Shown here one piece after another: positions 1 to 6,991 of a DNA stretch of 20,021 nt (position 1 is its first letter; every line of letters begins with the position of its first letter). The translations under genes and the position numbers were made by a program. Origin of the DNA: Clostridiales bacterium (lineage in GTDB: Bacteria > Bacillota > Clostridia > Oscillospirales > QAMX01); contig JAEERN010000005.1 in assembly GCA_016285815.1 (NCBI GenBank), forward strand, positions 1-20,021. The letters are read 5' to 3'. A model generated the notes under the pieces. That model was not told the origin of the DNA and did not search any database. It saw only the letters and a program-made list of their open reading frames with translations.

Positions 1-1103
1 GACGCCAGCGCGCCGCTGCCGTCCAGCACCGCCGGGGCGCAAAGGGAATACAGACAGAGCTCCGTGTCGACGCGCTTGTCCGCGCTCTTGGGCAGGGCCC
101 ACAGACACTCGCTCACCCGCCGCACCACGAAGAGCAGCCTCTCGGGCGGGATCGCGGCGTAGCGCATCAGCTCCTCCGGCCCATAGCCCGCGCCGATGGG
201 GTCGACGCCCGCGCCGGACGCGGCGATCAGCGCGTCCCGCGCCAGACAGAGCAGCTGGTCGCAAAAGGCCTCCGGCTCGGCGCCGGCGGCATAGCGGGCG
301 GAAAATTCCCGCAGGGCCTCCGCCGCGTCTCCGGCCAGGATGCTGTCGAAGATCGCGAACAGCCCGTCCGCAGGCACCACGCCCATCGCCGCCGCCGCGG
401 CCTCGGCGTCCAGCTCGCCGCCGCTCTGGGCGGAGACCTGCTCCAGCAGGGACAGGGCGTTGCGCATGGCCCCGTCGGCCATGGCCGCGATCAGCGACGC
501 GCCGCTGCGCGCCAGCGGGATCTTCTCCGCCGCCGCAACGGTCAAAAGCCGCTGGGCGATGGCCTCCCGCCCGATGCGGGCGAACTCGAACCGCTGGCAC
601 CGGGACAGCACGGTGGCGGGGATCTTGTGCAGCTCGGTGGAGGCCAGGATGAACATCACGTGCTCCGGCGGCTCTTCCAGGATCTTCAGGAAGGCGTTGA
701 ACGCGCTGCCAGACAGCATGTGGACCTCGTCGATGATATAGACTTTTTTCTTCAGGGCCGAGGGGGCGTAGACCGCCTCGGCGCGCAGGGCGCGGATGTC
801 GTCCACGCCGGTGTAGGTGGCGGCGTCCATCTCGAAGACGTCGGCCGCGGTCCCCTCGTTGACGGCGCGGCAGGCCGCGCACTCGTTGCAGGGGTCTCCG
901 TCCCGCGGCGCCTCACAGACCGCCGCCTTGGCCAGGATCCGGGCGCAGGTGGTCTTTCCCGTGCCCCGGGGCCCGCAGAAGAGATAGGCGTGGCTCAGCC
1001 GGTCCGCCGCGGCTTGGGCCCTCAGCGTCCTGGTGACATGCTCCTGGCCCACCACGTCCTCGAACCGGGCGGGCCGCCATTTGCGGTACAGCGCCTGATA
1101 CAC
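1..1103 (-). CDS. dnaX: DNA polymerase III subunit gamma/tau (partial, 3' end outside window)
   Basis: Clamp-loader ATPase that loads the beta clamp during replication. I translated the minus strand by hand; it stays open from a GTG at 1103-1101 to the window edge (367 codons, against roughly 540-600 for the family, so domains IV-V are missing). It starts MYQALYRKWRP, the usual DnaX opening. Visible motifs are Walker A GPRGTGKT at residues 44-51, a four-cysteine zinc site (C63, C72, C75, C78), Walker B VYIIDEVHML at 121-130, and the sensor-1/arginine-finger segment TELHKIPATVLSRCQRF from 156. The GTG start is chosen because AGGAGG lies 7 nt upstream and no ATG precedes the conserved N-terminus. 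It lies just downstream of the SRP RNA gene, the same order as scr-dnaX in Bacillus. Whether a frameshift makes a short gamma form cannot be judged here. Confidence 0.97.
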   Translation of the reverse strand, partial: MYQALYRKWRPARFEDVVGQEHVTRTLRAQAAADRLSHAYLFCGPRGTGKTTCARILAKAAVCEAPRDGDPCNECAACRAVNEGTAADVFEMDAATYTGVDDIRALRAEAVYAPSALKKKVYIIDEVHMLSGSAFNAFLKILEEPPEHVMFILASTELHKIPATVLSRCQRFEFARIGREAIAQRLLTVAAAEKIPLARSGASLIAAMADGAMRNALSLLEQVSAQSGGELDAEAAAAAMGVVPADGLFAIFDSILAGDAAEALREFSARYAAGAEPEAFCDQLLCLARDALIAASGAGVDPIGAGYGPEELMRYAAIPPERLLFVVRRVSECLWALPKSADKRVDTELCLYSLCAPAVLDGSGALA

Positions 1104-1126
1104 GGTCCTTCCTCCTCCCCGCTGTT

Positions 1127-1156
1127 AAAAAACGGATGGGCTGCATCGTGCAGCCC
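1127..1156 (-). terminator. Intrinsic terminator of the SRP RNA gene
   Basis: The minus strand has a perfect 8-bp stem GGGCTGCA/TGCAGCCC with a 3-nt loop (1156-1138), then ATCCG and six T residues (1132-1127). Its left arm is also the 3' strand of the SRP RNA closing helix, so the two structures exclude each other. dnaX begins 24 nt further on, so read-through could feed it. Confidence 0.75.
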
Positions 1157-1283
1157 GCGTCCTGCCTGGCTGCGGCACACGGCTGTTCCCCCTTAATGCT
1201 GCTCGGTTCCCCGCCTGACATGGTTCGGAGGCCGCCGTTGCGCAGGGGCAGGACAGCAGGCTGCACGATATCGCCCATCGCGC
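1127..1283 (-). ncRNA. ffs: Signal recognition particle RNA, small bacterial type
   Basis: RNA of the signal recognition particle, which binds Ffh and targets membrane proteins co-translationally. On the minus strand, 1219-1198 carries the conserved apical domain GTCAGG-CGGGGAACC-GAGCAGC (symmetric loop and GNRA-like tip). The flanks fold into one long hairpin: GATGGGC near 1279-1273 pairs with GCCCATC near 1140-1134, and ATCGTGCAGCC at 1269-1259 pairs with GGCTGCACGAT at 1155-1145. The estimated transcript is about 150 nt from a start near 1283, much shorter than the 271-nt Bacillus RNA, so it appears to lack an Alu domain. A good promoter and a terminator flank it. The exact mature ends are inferred from folding. 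Confidence 0.92.
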
Positions 1284-1288
1284 AGTCA

Positions 1289-1317
1289 ATTATACCACAC
1301 GGAACACCGGAAATCAA
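1289..1317 (-). promoter_or_regulatory. Promoter of the SRP RNA gene
   Basis: The minus strand reads TTGATT (-35, 1317-1312), a 17-nt spacer and TATAAT (-10, 1294-1289). TGG directly precedes the -10 box, which makes it an extended -10. The predicted start is near 1283, exactly where the SRP RNA closing helix begins. This is a housekeeping sigma-A type promoter. Confidence 0.85.
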
Positions 1318-1337
1318 GTCTTCCCAAGGAGGTTTTT

Positions 1338-1946
1338 ATGTTTCCCGAATCTGACGTTCGAACCGTTCTGTCCAACCTGTCCGCCCGGGGCTTCGACGCC
1401 CGCTGGGCCGCCACGAAAGAAGAGGCCGCGGCCGACATGCTGGCCGGCATCGCGCCCGGCGAGTCCGTCGGCATCGGCGGCTCCATGTCCGTCAAGGAAA
1501 CCGGGATCTGCGACCTGCTGCTGGCCCGGGGCAACCCCGTGTACTGGCACTGGCTGCCCGGCGAGGGCGACGCCCGCAGAAAAGCCATGACCGCGGACGT
1601 CTATCTGTGCAGCGCCAACGCCCTCACCGCCGACGGCGAGCTGGTGTCCATCGACGGCTTCGGCAACCGCACCGGCGCCATGGTCTACGGCCCCGAGCGG
1701 TGCTTCATCGTCTGCGGCGTCAACAAGCTGACCGCCGACGTGGCCTCCGCGCTGGAGCGCATCAAGACCGTGGCCTGTCCGCAGAACGCCCGGCGGCTGG
1801 GGCTGGACGTGCCCTGCGCCAGGACGGGCCGCTGTTTCGACTGTGCCGCGGGAAAGCGCATGTGCCGCGTGACGACGATCTATTCCTATCCGCGCGTGGG
1901 CCGCGAGACGCGGGTCTATCTGGTGGGCGAGCCGCTGGGCTTTTGA
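1338..1946 (+). CDS. LUD-domain (LutC/YkgG-like) lactate utilization family protein
   Basis: A 202-residue protein of the LUD superfamily, whose LutC/LutB members take part in lactate oxidation. Recognisable blocks are GIGGSMSVKE (about 46-54), LCSANALTADGELVSIDG (90-107), GNRTGAMVYGP (109-119) and a cysteine-rich segment with C160, C166, C169 and C176. The family often shows this last pattern as PCxxTGxCxDC, and it may bind metal. The start is an ATG with AAGGAGG 5 nt upstream, a strong ribosome binding site. It stands alone: no LutA or LutB iron-sulfur partner is nearby, so involvement in lactate metabolism is not shown. It is divergent from the SRP RNA gene; no convincing promoter of its own was found. 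The family is confident, the substrate unknown. Confidence 0.88.
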   Translation: MFPESDVRTVLSNLSARGFDARWAATKEEAAADMLAGIAPGESVGIGGSMSVKETGICDLLLARGNPVYWHWLPGEGDARRKAMTADVYLCSANALTADGELVSIDGFGNRTGAMVYGPERCFIVCGVNKLTADVASALERIKTVACPQNARRLGLDVPCARTGRCFDCAAGKRMCRVTTIYSYPRVGRETRVYLVGEPLGF

Positions 1947-1986
1947 CCGCGCACGCATAAAAACGCCCTCTGCGGCGGACCCTATG

Positions 1987-2011
1987 AAAAAACGCGGCCC
2001 GCTCCGGGCCG
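1987..2011 (-). terminator. Leftward intrinsic terminator between the LUD gene and spoVAC
   Basis: A perfect 7-bp all-GC stem CGGCCCG/CGGGCCG with a 3-nt loop occupies 1995-2011. On the minus strand it is followed after 2 nt by six T residues (1992-1987). On the plus strand the hairpin is followed by GAAAGAGGG, so it would not terminate rightward transcription. No leftward gene ends here; the nearest leftward gene stops at 2544. Confidence 0.6.
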
Positions 2012-2026
2012 GAAAGAGGGATCGCT

Positions 2027-2476
2027 TTGCCGCAGATGACAAACAAGGAATACGCCGCGCTGGTCCGCCGGCGCGCCCCCGCCTCGCCCACCGTCAAAAA
2101 CACAGCGCTGGCGTTTCTTTTCGGCGGCGGGATCTGCGCCGCCGCCGAGGGGATGCGCGACGGCTTCGCCGCGCTGGGCCTTCCTGCGGACGAGGCGGGG
2201 ACTGCCGCCACGACGGCGCTGATCTTCCTCTCGGCGCTGTTGACGGCGCTTCACGTGTACGACCGCATCGCCAAGGCGGCCGGGGCGGGGATCATCGTGC
2301 CCATCACGGGGTTCGCCAACTCCGTGGCCTCGCCCGCCATCGAGTTCAAGACCGAGGGATGGGTCCTCGGCCTCGGCGCCAAGATGTTCTCCGTGGCCGG
2401 GCCGGTGATCGTCTACGGCGCGGCGGCCAGCGCCGTGTACGGGGCCGTCTACTGGCTCTCCCGCCGGTTCGGATGA
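2027..2476 (+). CDS. spoVAC: Stage V sporulation protein AC
   Basis: Inner spore-membrane protein of the SpoVA channel, which moves dipicolinic acid and calcium into and out of the spore; in Bacillus, SpoVAC behaves as a mechanosensitive channel. The 149-residue product carries the family signature GAGIIVPITGFANSV (87-100), then EFKTEGWVLGLGAKMF (106-121) and GPVIVYG (125-131). About four hydrophobic segments are visible (near 25-42, 58-77, 85-103 and 119-143). A TTG start at 2027 is chosen because AGAGGG lies 6 nt upstream; the ATG at 2036 would sit 15 nt away. SpoVAD and SpoVAE usually follow, but here a terminator comes straight after the stop. It is transcribed against the predicted direction of replication. 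Confidence 0.93.
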   Translation: MPQMTNKEYAALVRRRAPASPTVKNTALAFLFGGGICAAAEGMRDGFAALGLPADEAGTAATTALIFLSALLTALHVYDRIAKAAGAGIIVPITGFANSVASPAIEFKTEGWVLGLGAKMFSVAGPVIVYGAAASAVYGAVYWLSRRFG

Positions 2477-2482
2477 CCGCAG

Positions 2483-2530
2483 AACGCCCCGCGCAGCCGG
2501 GTCTCCGGCCGCGCGGGGCGTTGATTTTTT
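2483..2530 (+). terminator. Intrinsic terminator of spoVAC
   Basis: Starting 7 nt after the spoVAC stop, AACGCCCCGCGC (2483-2494) pairs with GCGCGGGGCGTT (2511-2522). An inner GCCGG/CCGGC stem lies between them, and the run TTTTTT fills 2525-2530. The minus strand has no T run after the hairpin, so this serves rightward transcription only. Confidence 0.85.
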
Positions 2531-2543
2531 CTTCGCGGCGCCT

Positions 2544-4568
2544 TCAGCGCACGACCTCGACGATCTCGTGGATGCCGACGCGGTCCACGCGGAAGCGGAT
2601 CCGGCCGTTCTCCTCCGCAAAGCTCAGCTCTTTCCCCTCCGGCTGCAGGATCAGCTTCCGGGGCGCGGCGTCCGCCCGCAGGGACAGGACGGCGTTCTCC
2701 GTCGGCGGGATCCAGTCCTCGGTCACGCACCGGCTCTCGCCGTGGCCGCCGTTGGCGTTGAGCAGCTGCAGCATCAGGCGGCCGTCCTTTTCCAGACAGT
2801 CGAGCTCCAGGATGCCGTCGGCCGACTCGATCCGCGCCAGCGGATCGAAGAGCTCGTCGGCCATGGCGCGGATCAGCTTCCTCTGCAGGACCTGCTTGCC
2901 GGTCCGGTACTGTTCGCCCAGATCCGCGCCGATCACGCCGACCTTGCCCCTGCCCCAGGGGATGACCACCGCGAAGGGCTCGCCCTGTTTCTCGCGGAAC
3001 GCGCTGTAGATCGACGCGACCGTCTTCGCGCCGCCGTTTTCCGGGATGATCCGGCAGGCGCCCGCGGTCAGACCGAAGTCCTCGCCGTCCAGCGAGAAAT
3101 AACAGGGCATCTTCTCGGCGAAGGCCTCCGGGTCGTCCGCCACGTCGTTGTCCTCCCATGTCGCCATCTCCGGAAGCTCGGTGTGACGCTCCGCCCGGAA
3201 CGGGAAGCCCGCCTCGGCGAACTTCAGGCTGGCCCGCGCGCCCACCAAAAGCAGGCTCCCGCCGTCCCGGACGTACTGCGCCAGCTCGTCCGTCTCGGTC
3301 TTTCCGATCCCGGCGTACAGCTCCGGGATCAGGATCAGGGGCCACTCGCCGTACCGCCCCTTCAGGGCGCTCTCGCCGGCGATCTCCAGCGGCAGGCCGC
3401 TGTCGCACAGCAGCGCCGTCGTCGCCCGCAGCCGCTCGACGCCCTCCCGGGAATAGGGGCCTTGCATCTCGGCGAACCGGTCGGTGCTGGAGACGAACAG
3501 CGCCGCCTGGCGGACCAGCTTCCCGCCGTGGCAGAACGGCTGACGCGCCAGCACGAACTCCGCCACCGGGCGCAGCCGCCGGAACTGGAACATATTCGGC
3601 GCGCCGTCCGGCTGGAAGTGGATGTTGTCCTGATACGAGCCGCCCTGCGCGATCACCGCCGCCGCCTCCTGCATGATCTGCACCGGCTCTTTGCCGGGGA
3701 AGGTCTGGGTCCCGTAAACGCGGTACCGGAAGTTCCACGACATGAGGTCCCACGGCATCCCGTGCTGGGCCAGCATCCGGCCGCAGTAGCGCGCCGACTC
3801 CACGCTGTCCGACGGGTCCAGATCGCCGGACAGGAAGTCGACCCCGGCGCTGACGCCCTCCGGCATGATGTCGGAGAACGCCCAGTTGCTGCAGATCTCA
3901 AGGTCCGGATATTTCCGGTGGAGCGCGTCGACGTAGTGCCGCAGGTACCGGCGGAACAGCTCGCGCGTGTAGTCCAGGTATTCCCGGTAATACGGGTCCT
4001 CCGGCGACTTCGGCGCCCGGCCCTGAAGGTCGATCCCCGTCTCCGCCTCGAACTTCGCCAGCGTCTCCTGGCGATAGTCCGGCCGCGCGCCCCAGCAGTC
4101 CCCGTCGATCCACACTCCGTCGACCTGATAGTTCTCCACCATCTCCGAGAGCTGGGGGATCATGAACTCGTCGACGTAGCGGCCGTCCAGCCGGACCGAG
4201 GACGAAAAACCGCCGTCGGCCGGCAGCACGCGGTCCTCCGGGTGCTCCTCGCAGTACTTGATGTCGACGACGCTGGAATAGTGGACGAAAAGCGCGATCC
4301 CGTACTCTCTGGTGACCTTCCGCCACAGGGCCAGCGGGTCCTGCGCGAAGGCAGGCATGGCGTTGCCCATCTTCGAGGGGTACGAGGCCCAGCCCGGGTG
4401 TCCCTTGCTGTCGACCTGGATGAAGTCCGGCTTCAGCGTCTCGCAGAGCTCGCGGACGTCGCTCTCCCGCAGGCCCTCGCCGATGACGAGACCCTTCGCC
4501 GGGTACGCGTGAAAGTCGCCGTGCAGGCCCCAAAAGCAGTCTTTTCTCTTTTTGATCTTTCTTTCCAC
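2544..4568 (-). CDS. Putative glycoside hydrolase, TIM-barrel with trimerisation-like domain (GHL6/GH29-like)
   Basis: A 674-residue cytoplasmic protein with no signal peptide. The N-terminal part (about 12-370) looks like the fucosidase-like or 'hypothetical glycosyl hydrolase 6' TIM barrels: WGLHGDFHAYP (13-23), FVHYSSVVD (94-102) and VDGVWIDGD (149-157). In the last, D156 sits where related GH29 enzymes have their nucleophile. The middle part (about 385-600) resembles the flavodoxin-like beta-galactosidase trimerisation domain, for example LILIPELYAG and GGSLLLVGARA. A beta-sandwich-like tail ends the protein. The GTG at 4568 is chosen because AGGAGG lies 7 nt upstream; upstream codons are low-complexity and lie inside the amidohydrolase gene. 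The gap to the amidohydrolase is 34 bp, so they are probably co-transcribed. A GH151-type alpha-fucosidase is an alternative. Substrate unknown. Confidence 0.8.
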   Translation of the reverse strand: MERKIKKRKDCFWGLHGDFHAYPAKGLVIGEGLRESDVRELCETLKPDFIQVDSKGHPGWASYPSKMGNAMPAFAQDPLALWRKVTREYGIALFVHYSSVVDIKYCEEHPEDRVLPADGGFSSSVRLDGRYVDEFMIPQLSEMVENYQVDGVWIDGDCWGARPDYRQETLAKFEAETGIDLQGRAPKSPEDPYYREYLDYTRELFRRYLRHYVDALHRKYPDLEICSNWAFSDIMPEGVSAGVDFLSGDLDPSDSVESARYCGRMLAQHGMPWDLMSWNFRYRVYGTQTFPGKEPVQIMQEAAAVIAQGGSYQDNIHFQPDGAPNMFQFRRLRPVAEFVLARQPFCHGGKLVRQAALFVSSTDRFAEMQGPYSREGVERLRATTALLCDSGLPLEIAGESALKGRYGEWPLILIPELYAGIGKTETDELAQYVRDGGSLLLVGARASLKFAEAGFPFRAERHTELPEMATWEDNDVADDPEAFAEKMPCYFSLDGEDFGLTAGACRIIPENGGAKTVASIYSAFREKQGEPFAVVIPWGRGKVGVIGADLGEQYRTGKQVLQRKLIRAMADELFDPLARIESADGILELDCLEKDGRLMLQLLNANGGHGESRCVTEDWIPPTENAVLSLRADAAPRKLILQPEGKELSFAEENGRIRFRVDRVGIHEIVEVVR

Positions 4569-4602
4569 AGCGGTTCCTCCTGTTTTTTTCGCCCCGCCGC
4601 GG

Positions 4603-5394
4603 TCAGACCGCCGCGAAGGCGCGGGGAAAGCGGGCTCTTGCGTTGTCCCGCAGGATCTTTCTCTTGTCGCCGTCCGGGATCCCCGCCCAGACGATCCGTC
4701 CCGTCTGGAACCCCGCGGCATAGGTGTCGGTCCCGAACAGGATCCGCTCCGCGCCGATCCGCTCGACGCCCCGCTCGACGACGTTGTTCAGGCTGCTCGC
4801 TCCGCCGGACGTGTCCACCAGGATGTTCCCGTGCCGCGCGGCGGCCGCCGCGTCCAGGAACTCCTCGCCGCCCAGGTGCGCGAGGATCAGCGTCATATCC
4901 GGATAGCGGTCCGCAAAGCCCGCCATTTTGTCCAGCGCATCCGGATGCATCAGCACCGAGGCGCCCAGCCCGGCGGCAAAGGAAAAGATCTCGTCGCCCC
5001 GGGCCGTGATGTCGTATCCGTGATAGGCCGGATGGATCTTGATCCCCAGGGTCTTCGGGGACCGCAGCATCTCCTCGGCCTGGCGGAAGGTCTCTTCCCG
5101 GTCCGGATGCACGACCACCCACTGGAAGATCCAGTCCTCTGTCCGCGCCAGCTCGAAGAGATAGCGGTTCTCCTCTTCGATTCGGTCGGTCCGCAACAGC
5201 GAGGCGAACGTGGAGAACGCGCCGCAGCGGATCCCGACGCGGTCGTACCCCTTTTTCAGGTGCTCCGGCGTGCAGATGTGCTTTTTGCCCCGGTCGCCGG
5301 GCGAGGCCTCGGCGCTGTCGCCGGGAACGCCGTGGTCCAGATGCGTGTGTATGTCGATGGGCTCATAGCCCAGAAGCTCGCGGGCCGATACCAT
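4603..5394 (-). CDS. Amidohydrolase family protein (metal-dependent TIM-barrel hydrolase)
   Basis: A 263-residue protein of the amidohydrolase_2 type, which hydrolyses or decarboxylates cyclic and carboxylated substrates such as sugar lactones. Metal-site motifs appear in order: DIHTH (H16, H18), KIHPAYH (H121), LMHPD (H150), ILAHLGG (H173) and FGTDTY (D223). The length is typical of the small members. The ATG at 5394 has AGGAGG 6 nt upstream. It lies between the 57-residue peptide (53-bp gap) and the glycosidase-like gene (34-bp gap) on the same strand. With the upstream oxidoreductase this suggests sugar or sugar-acid breakdown, which is inference from context. The individual substrate cannot be read from the sequence. 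Confidence 0.87.
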   Translation of the reverse strand: MVSARELLGYEPIDIHTHLDHGVPGDSAEASPGDRGKKHICTPEHLKKGYDRVGIRCGAFSTFASLLRTDRIEEENRYLFELARTEDWIFQWVVVHPDREETFRQAEEMLRSPKTLGIKIHPAYHGYDITARGDEIFSFAAGLGASVLMHPDALDKMAGFADRYPDMTLILAHLGGEEFLDAAAAARHGNILVDTSGGASSLNNVVERGVERIGAERILFGTDTYAAGFQTGRIVWAGIPDGDKRKILRDNARARFPRAFAAV

Positions 5395-5447
5395 GCCGCG
5401 CCTCCTCCCCTGTTTTTTACGGCGGCTCCCCGGCGCGCCGCATCGGG

Positions 5448-5621
5448 TCAGCCAGGGAGTCCCTTTCCGAAAAACGTATACAGAACGATCAGCAGCGTCC
5501 CGCCGGACATGAGGCCCAGCAGCGCGCAGAACGCGATCCTGCAGAGCGTCCCGCCGACTCTGGCCGGCAGGCTCGCCCGGGCCGGAGCGCCGTCAAGGTC
5601 TTCGCCGCGTTTGTTTTCCAT
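5448..5621 (-). CDS. Small single-pass membrane protein, function unknown
   Basis: A 57-codon frame missing from a standard length cut-off. The product begins MENKRGEDLDGAPAR, a charged and probably cytoplasmic head. One hydrophobic segment follows (about residues 27-50, from LCRIAFCALLGL to LIVLYTFF), and the tail is the short GKGLPG. The start has GAGGTGAG close upstream, a good ribosome binding site. It lies on the same strand as its neighbours, 96 bp after the oxidoreductase and 53 bp before the amidohydrolase. No family is recognised. It might be a regulatory or anchoring peptide, or a membrane remnant. Being a real gene rests on the ribosome binding site, the membrane segment and operon position. 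Confidence 0.6.
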   Translation of the reverse strand: MENKRGEDLDGAPARASLPARVGGTLCRIAFCALLGLMSGGTLLIVLYTFFGKGLPG

Positions 5622-5717
5622 TTCCGCTCACCTCACAAGGGTATTTTACCCGATCCGGCTGTCCCCTTGGTTACGGTTTTGTGAACAAAGCTCCGCCCCG
5701 CCGGTTTCAGACCCGGA

Positions 5718-6773
5718 TCAGAACGGGCCCGAGACGGACTTGCCCGTCCGGGCGGACAGAAACGCCGCGTCGATGACCTTCATGACGCGCAGCGATTCCT
5801 CCGGCTTGACGATCAGCTCGGCGCCGTGGTCGATGACGGCCATGATGTTCTTGTAATAGTCCGACCAGTCGGTCTCCACCTCGGGCAGCGGGTCCTCCTG
5901 GATGGTCTCCTTGCGGCGGGGGGCCATGGTGCGGGTGGGGCCGGCCTCGGTGTAGACGATGTTCTCCGTCCACTCGACGCCCTCGTCCCTGGCCCGGACG
6001 ATCCGGCCGTGGCAGGCCCAGTCGTCGATGACCAGCGTCGCTTCGTCGCCCTGGACCTGCCACTTGGGCAGCGGACAGAAGCAGTAGGTGTCCACCTGGA
6101 TGTGGGCCGACAGGCCGCTCTCGAACTCGACGTAGAGCTTGAAGTTGTCGTCGCACTCGTCGTTGAAGATGTACTTCATCTCGCAGAAGACCTCTTTGAC
6201 CGGGGACTTTTCCAGCCACATGATCTGGTCCAGCAGATGGACGCCCCAGTCGTACAGCATGCCGCCGCCGTTGATCTTCGCGCCGCGCCAGCCGTGCAGC
6301 ACGCCGTTGGACCCCTGGACCCGGTCCTCGATGTAAAAGGGCTTTCCCACCAGACCGTCCTCGACGGCCTTCTTGACGATGCGGAAGTCCTTGTCCCACC
6401 GGCGGTTCTGGTGGACCGAGAAGAGCCGTCCCGTCTCCTTGCTCACCGCGATGATCTCTTCCAGCTCGGCGGCGTTCATGGTGACGGGCTTTTCGCAGAC
6501 CACGTTCTTCCCCGCGCGAAGGGCAGCGATGGCATAGCCCGCGTGGAAGTTGTTGGGGACCGCGATGGTGACGATGTCGATCTCCTTGTCGTTCAGCAGC
6601 TCGTCCGCCGTCCTGCACGGGCGAAGCCCCTTGGACGCGGCAAGCTCCAGACGCTCCTGCCGGATGTCGTGCGCCGCGACGACCTCGATGTTCGGGATCC
6701 CGCGGGTCTGGATCGCCTCGTGGTGATACTCGGCCATGCCGCCGTATCCGATCAGGCCCAGTTTGTGCTTCAT
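5718..6773 (-). CDS. Gfo/Idh/MocA family NAD(P)-dependent oxidoreductase
   Basis: A 351-residue cytoplasmic sugar or cyclitol dehydrogenase. The N-terminal Rossmann fold shows LGLIGYGGMA (5-14), then VPNNFHAGYAIAALRAGKN (72-90) and the family motif EKP (94-96), whose lysine is catalytic in characterised members. The C-terminal alpha/beta domain has GGGMLYDWGVHLLDQ (169-183), with D175 and H179 in the positions that contact substrate. The ATG at 6773 follows an AGGAGG by 11 nt, a slightly long spacing. It is the first gene after a good promoter and probably heads a leftward operon with the membrane peptide, amidohydrolase and glycosidase-like gene. It could be an inositol, glucose-fructose or other sugar dehydrogenase; the sequence alone does not decide. 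Confidence 0.92.
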   Translation of the reverse strand: MKHKLGLIGYGGMAEYHHEAIQTRGIPNIEVVAAHDIRQERLELAASKGLRPCRTADELLNDKEIDIVTIAVPNNFHAGYAIAALRAGKNVVCEKPVTMNAAELEEIIAVSKETGRLFSVHQNRRWDKDFRIVKKAVEDGLVGKPFYIEDRVQGSNGVLHGWRGAKINGGGMLYDWGVHLLDQIMWLEKSPVKEVFCEMKYIFNDECDDNFKLYVEFESGLSAHIQVDTYCFCPLPKWQVQGDEATLVIDDWACHGRIVRARDEGVEWTENIVYTEAGPTRTMAPRRKETIQEDPLPEVETDWSDYYKNIMAVIDHGAELIVKPEESLRVMKVIDAAFLSARTGKSVSGPF

Positions 6774-6832
6774 GGTGGTTGCTTCCTCCTTGCCTTTTCC
6801 GTGCCGGGCGGGCGCGCGGCCCCCCGGCTCTT

Positions 6833-6861
6833 ATTATACCCGTTCCGCCGCCGCGTTGCAA
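6833..6861 (-). promoter_or_regulatory. Promoter of the oxidoreductase operon
   Basis: The minus strand reads TTGCAA (-35, 6861-6856), a 17-nt spacer and a perfect TATAAT (-10, 6838-6833). It points at the oxidoreductase start at 6773 and leaves a leader of about 53 nt. Confidence 0.75.
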
Positions 6862-6871
6862 GCGTTTTCGC
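6857..6871 (-). promoter_or_regulatory. cre/LacI-family operator-like site overlapping the -35 box
   Basis: The minus strand reads GCGAAAACGCTTGCA. It matches the CcpA cre consensus WTGNAANCGNWNNCW except at its first two positions and has the central CG typical of LacI-family operators. It overlaps the -35 box by 5 nt, so a bound repressor would block the promoter. Whether the regulator is CcpA or a dedicated LacI protein is not known; none is encoded here. Confidence 0.45.
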
Positions 6872-6916
6872 CAAAAACGCCAGTCCCTTTCCGCCGCCGC
6901 GCGTCCCCGGCAGACG

Positions 6917-6961
6917 GAAAAAGCTCCGCCCGCGGCCCCGAACGGGGCGCGGGCGGAGCTT
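6917..6961 (-). terminator. Intrinsic terminator of the rpmH-rnpA-yidD-yidC-jag operon
   Basis: A very long GC-rich hairpin with arms AAGCTCCGCCCGCG...: 6921-6939 pairs with 6944-6961, with one bulged base and a short loop. On the minus strand it is followed by a TTTTT run that includes 6922-6918. It begins 30 bp after the jag stop. Confidence 0.88.
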
Positions 6962-6991
6962 CGGTGTTTTCGGCTGTCTTGTCTGCGCTCG

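Noticed and set aside
1947..2026. Rightward terminator for the LUD gene
   Set aside because: The only strong hairpin (1995-2011) is followed on the plus strand by purines, not T residues.
2568..5009. Long rightward open frame opposite the glycosidase-like and amidohydrolase genes
   Set aside because: High GC makes stop codons rare in the opposite strand. The translation is Arg/Ala/Pro-rich without motifs, and the leftward frames carry clear enzyme motifs and ribosome binding sites.
5622..5717. Separate promoter for the 57-residue peptide (TAAAAT on the minus strand near 5648-5643)
   Set aside because: No -35 hexamer is found at a suitable distance; co-transcription from the upstream promoter is the simpler reading.
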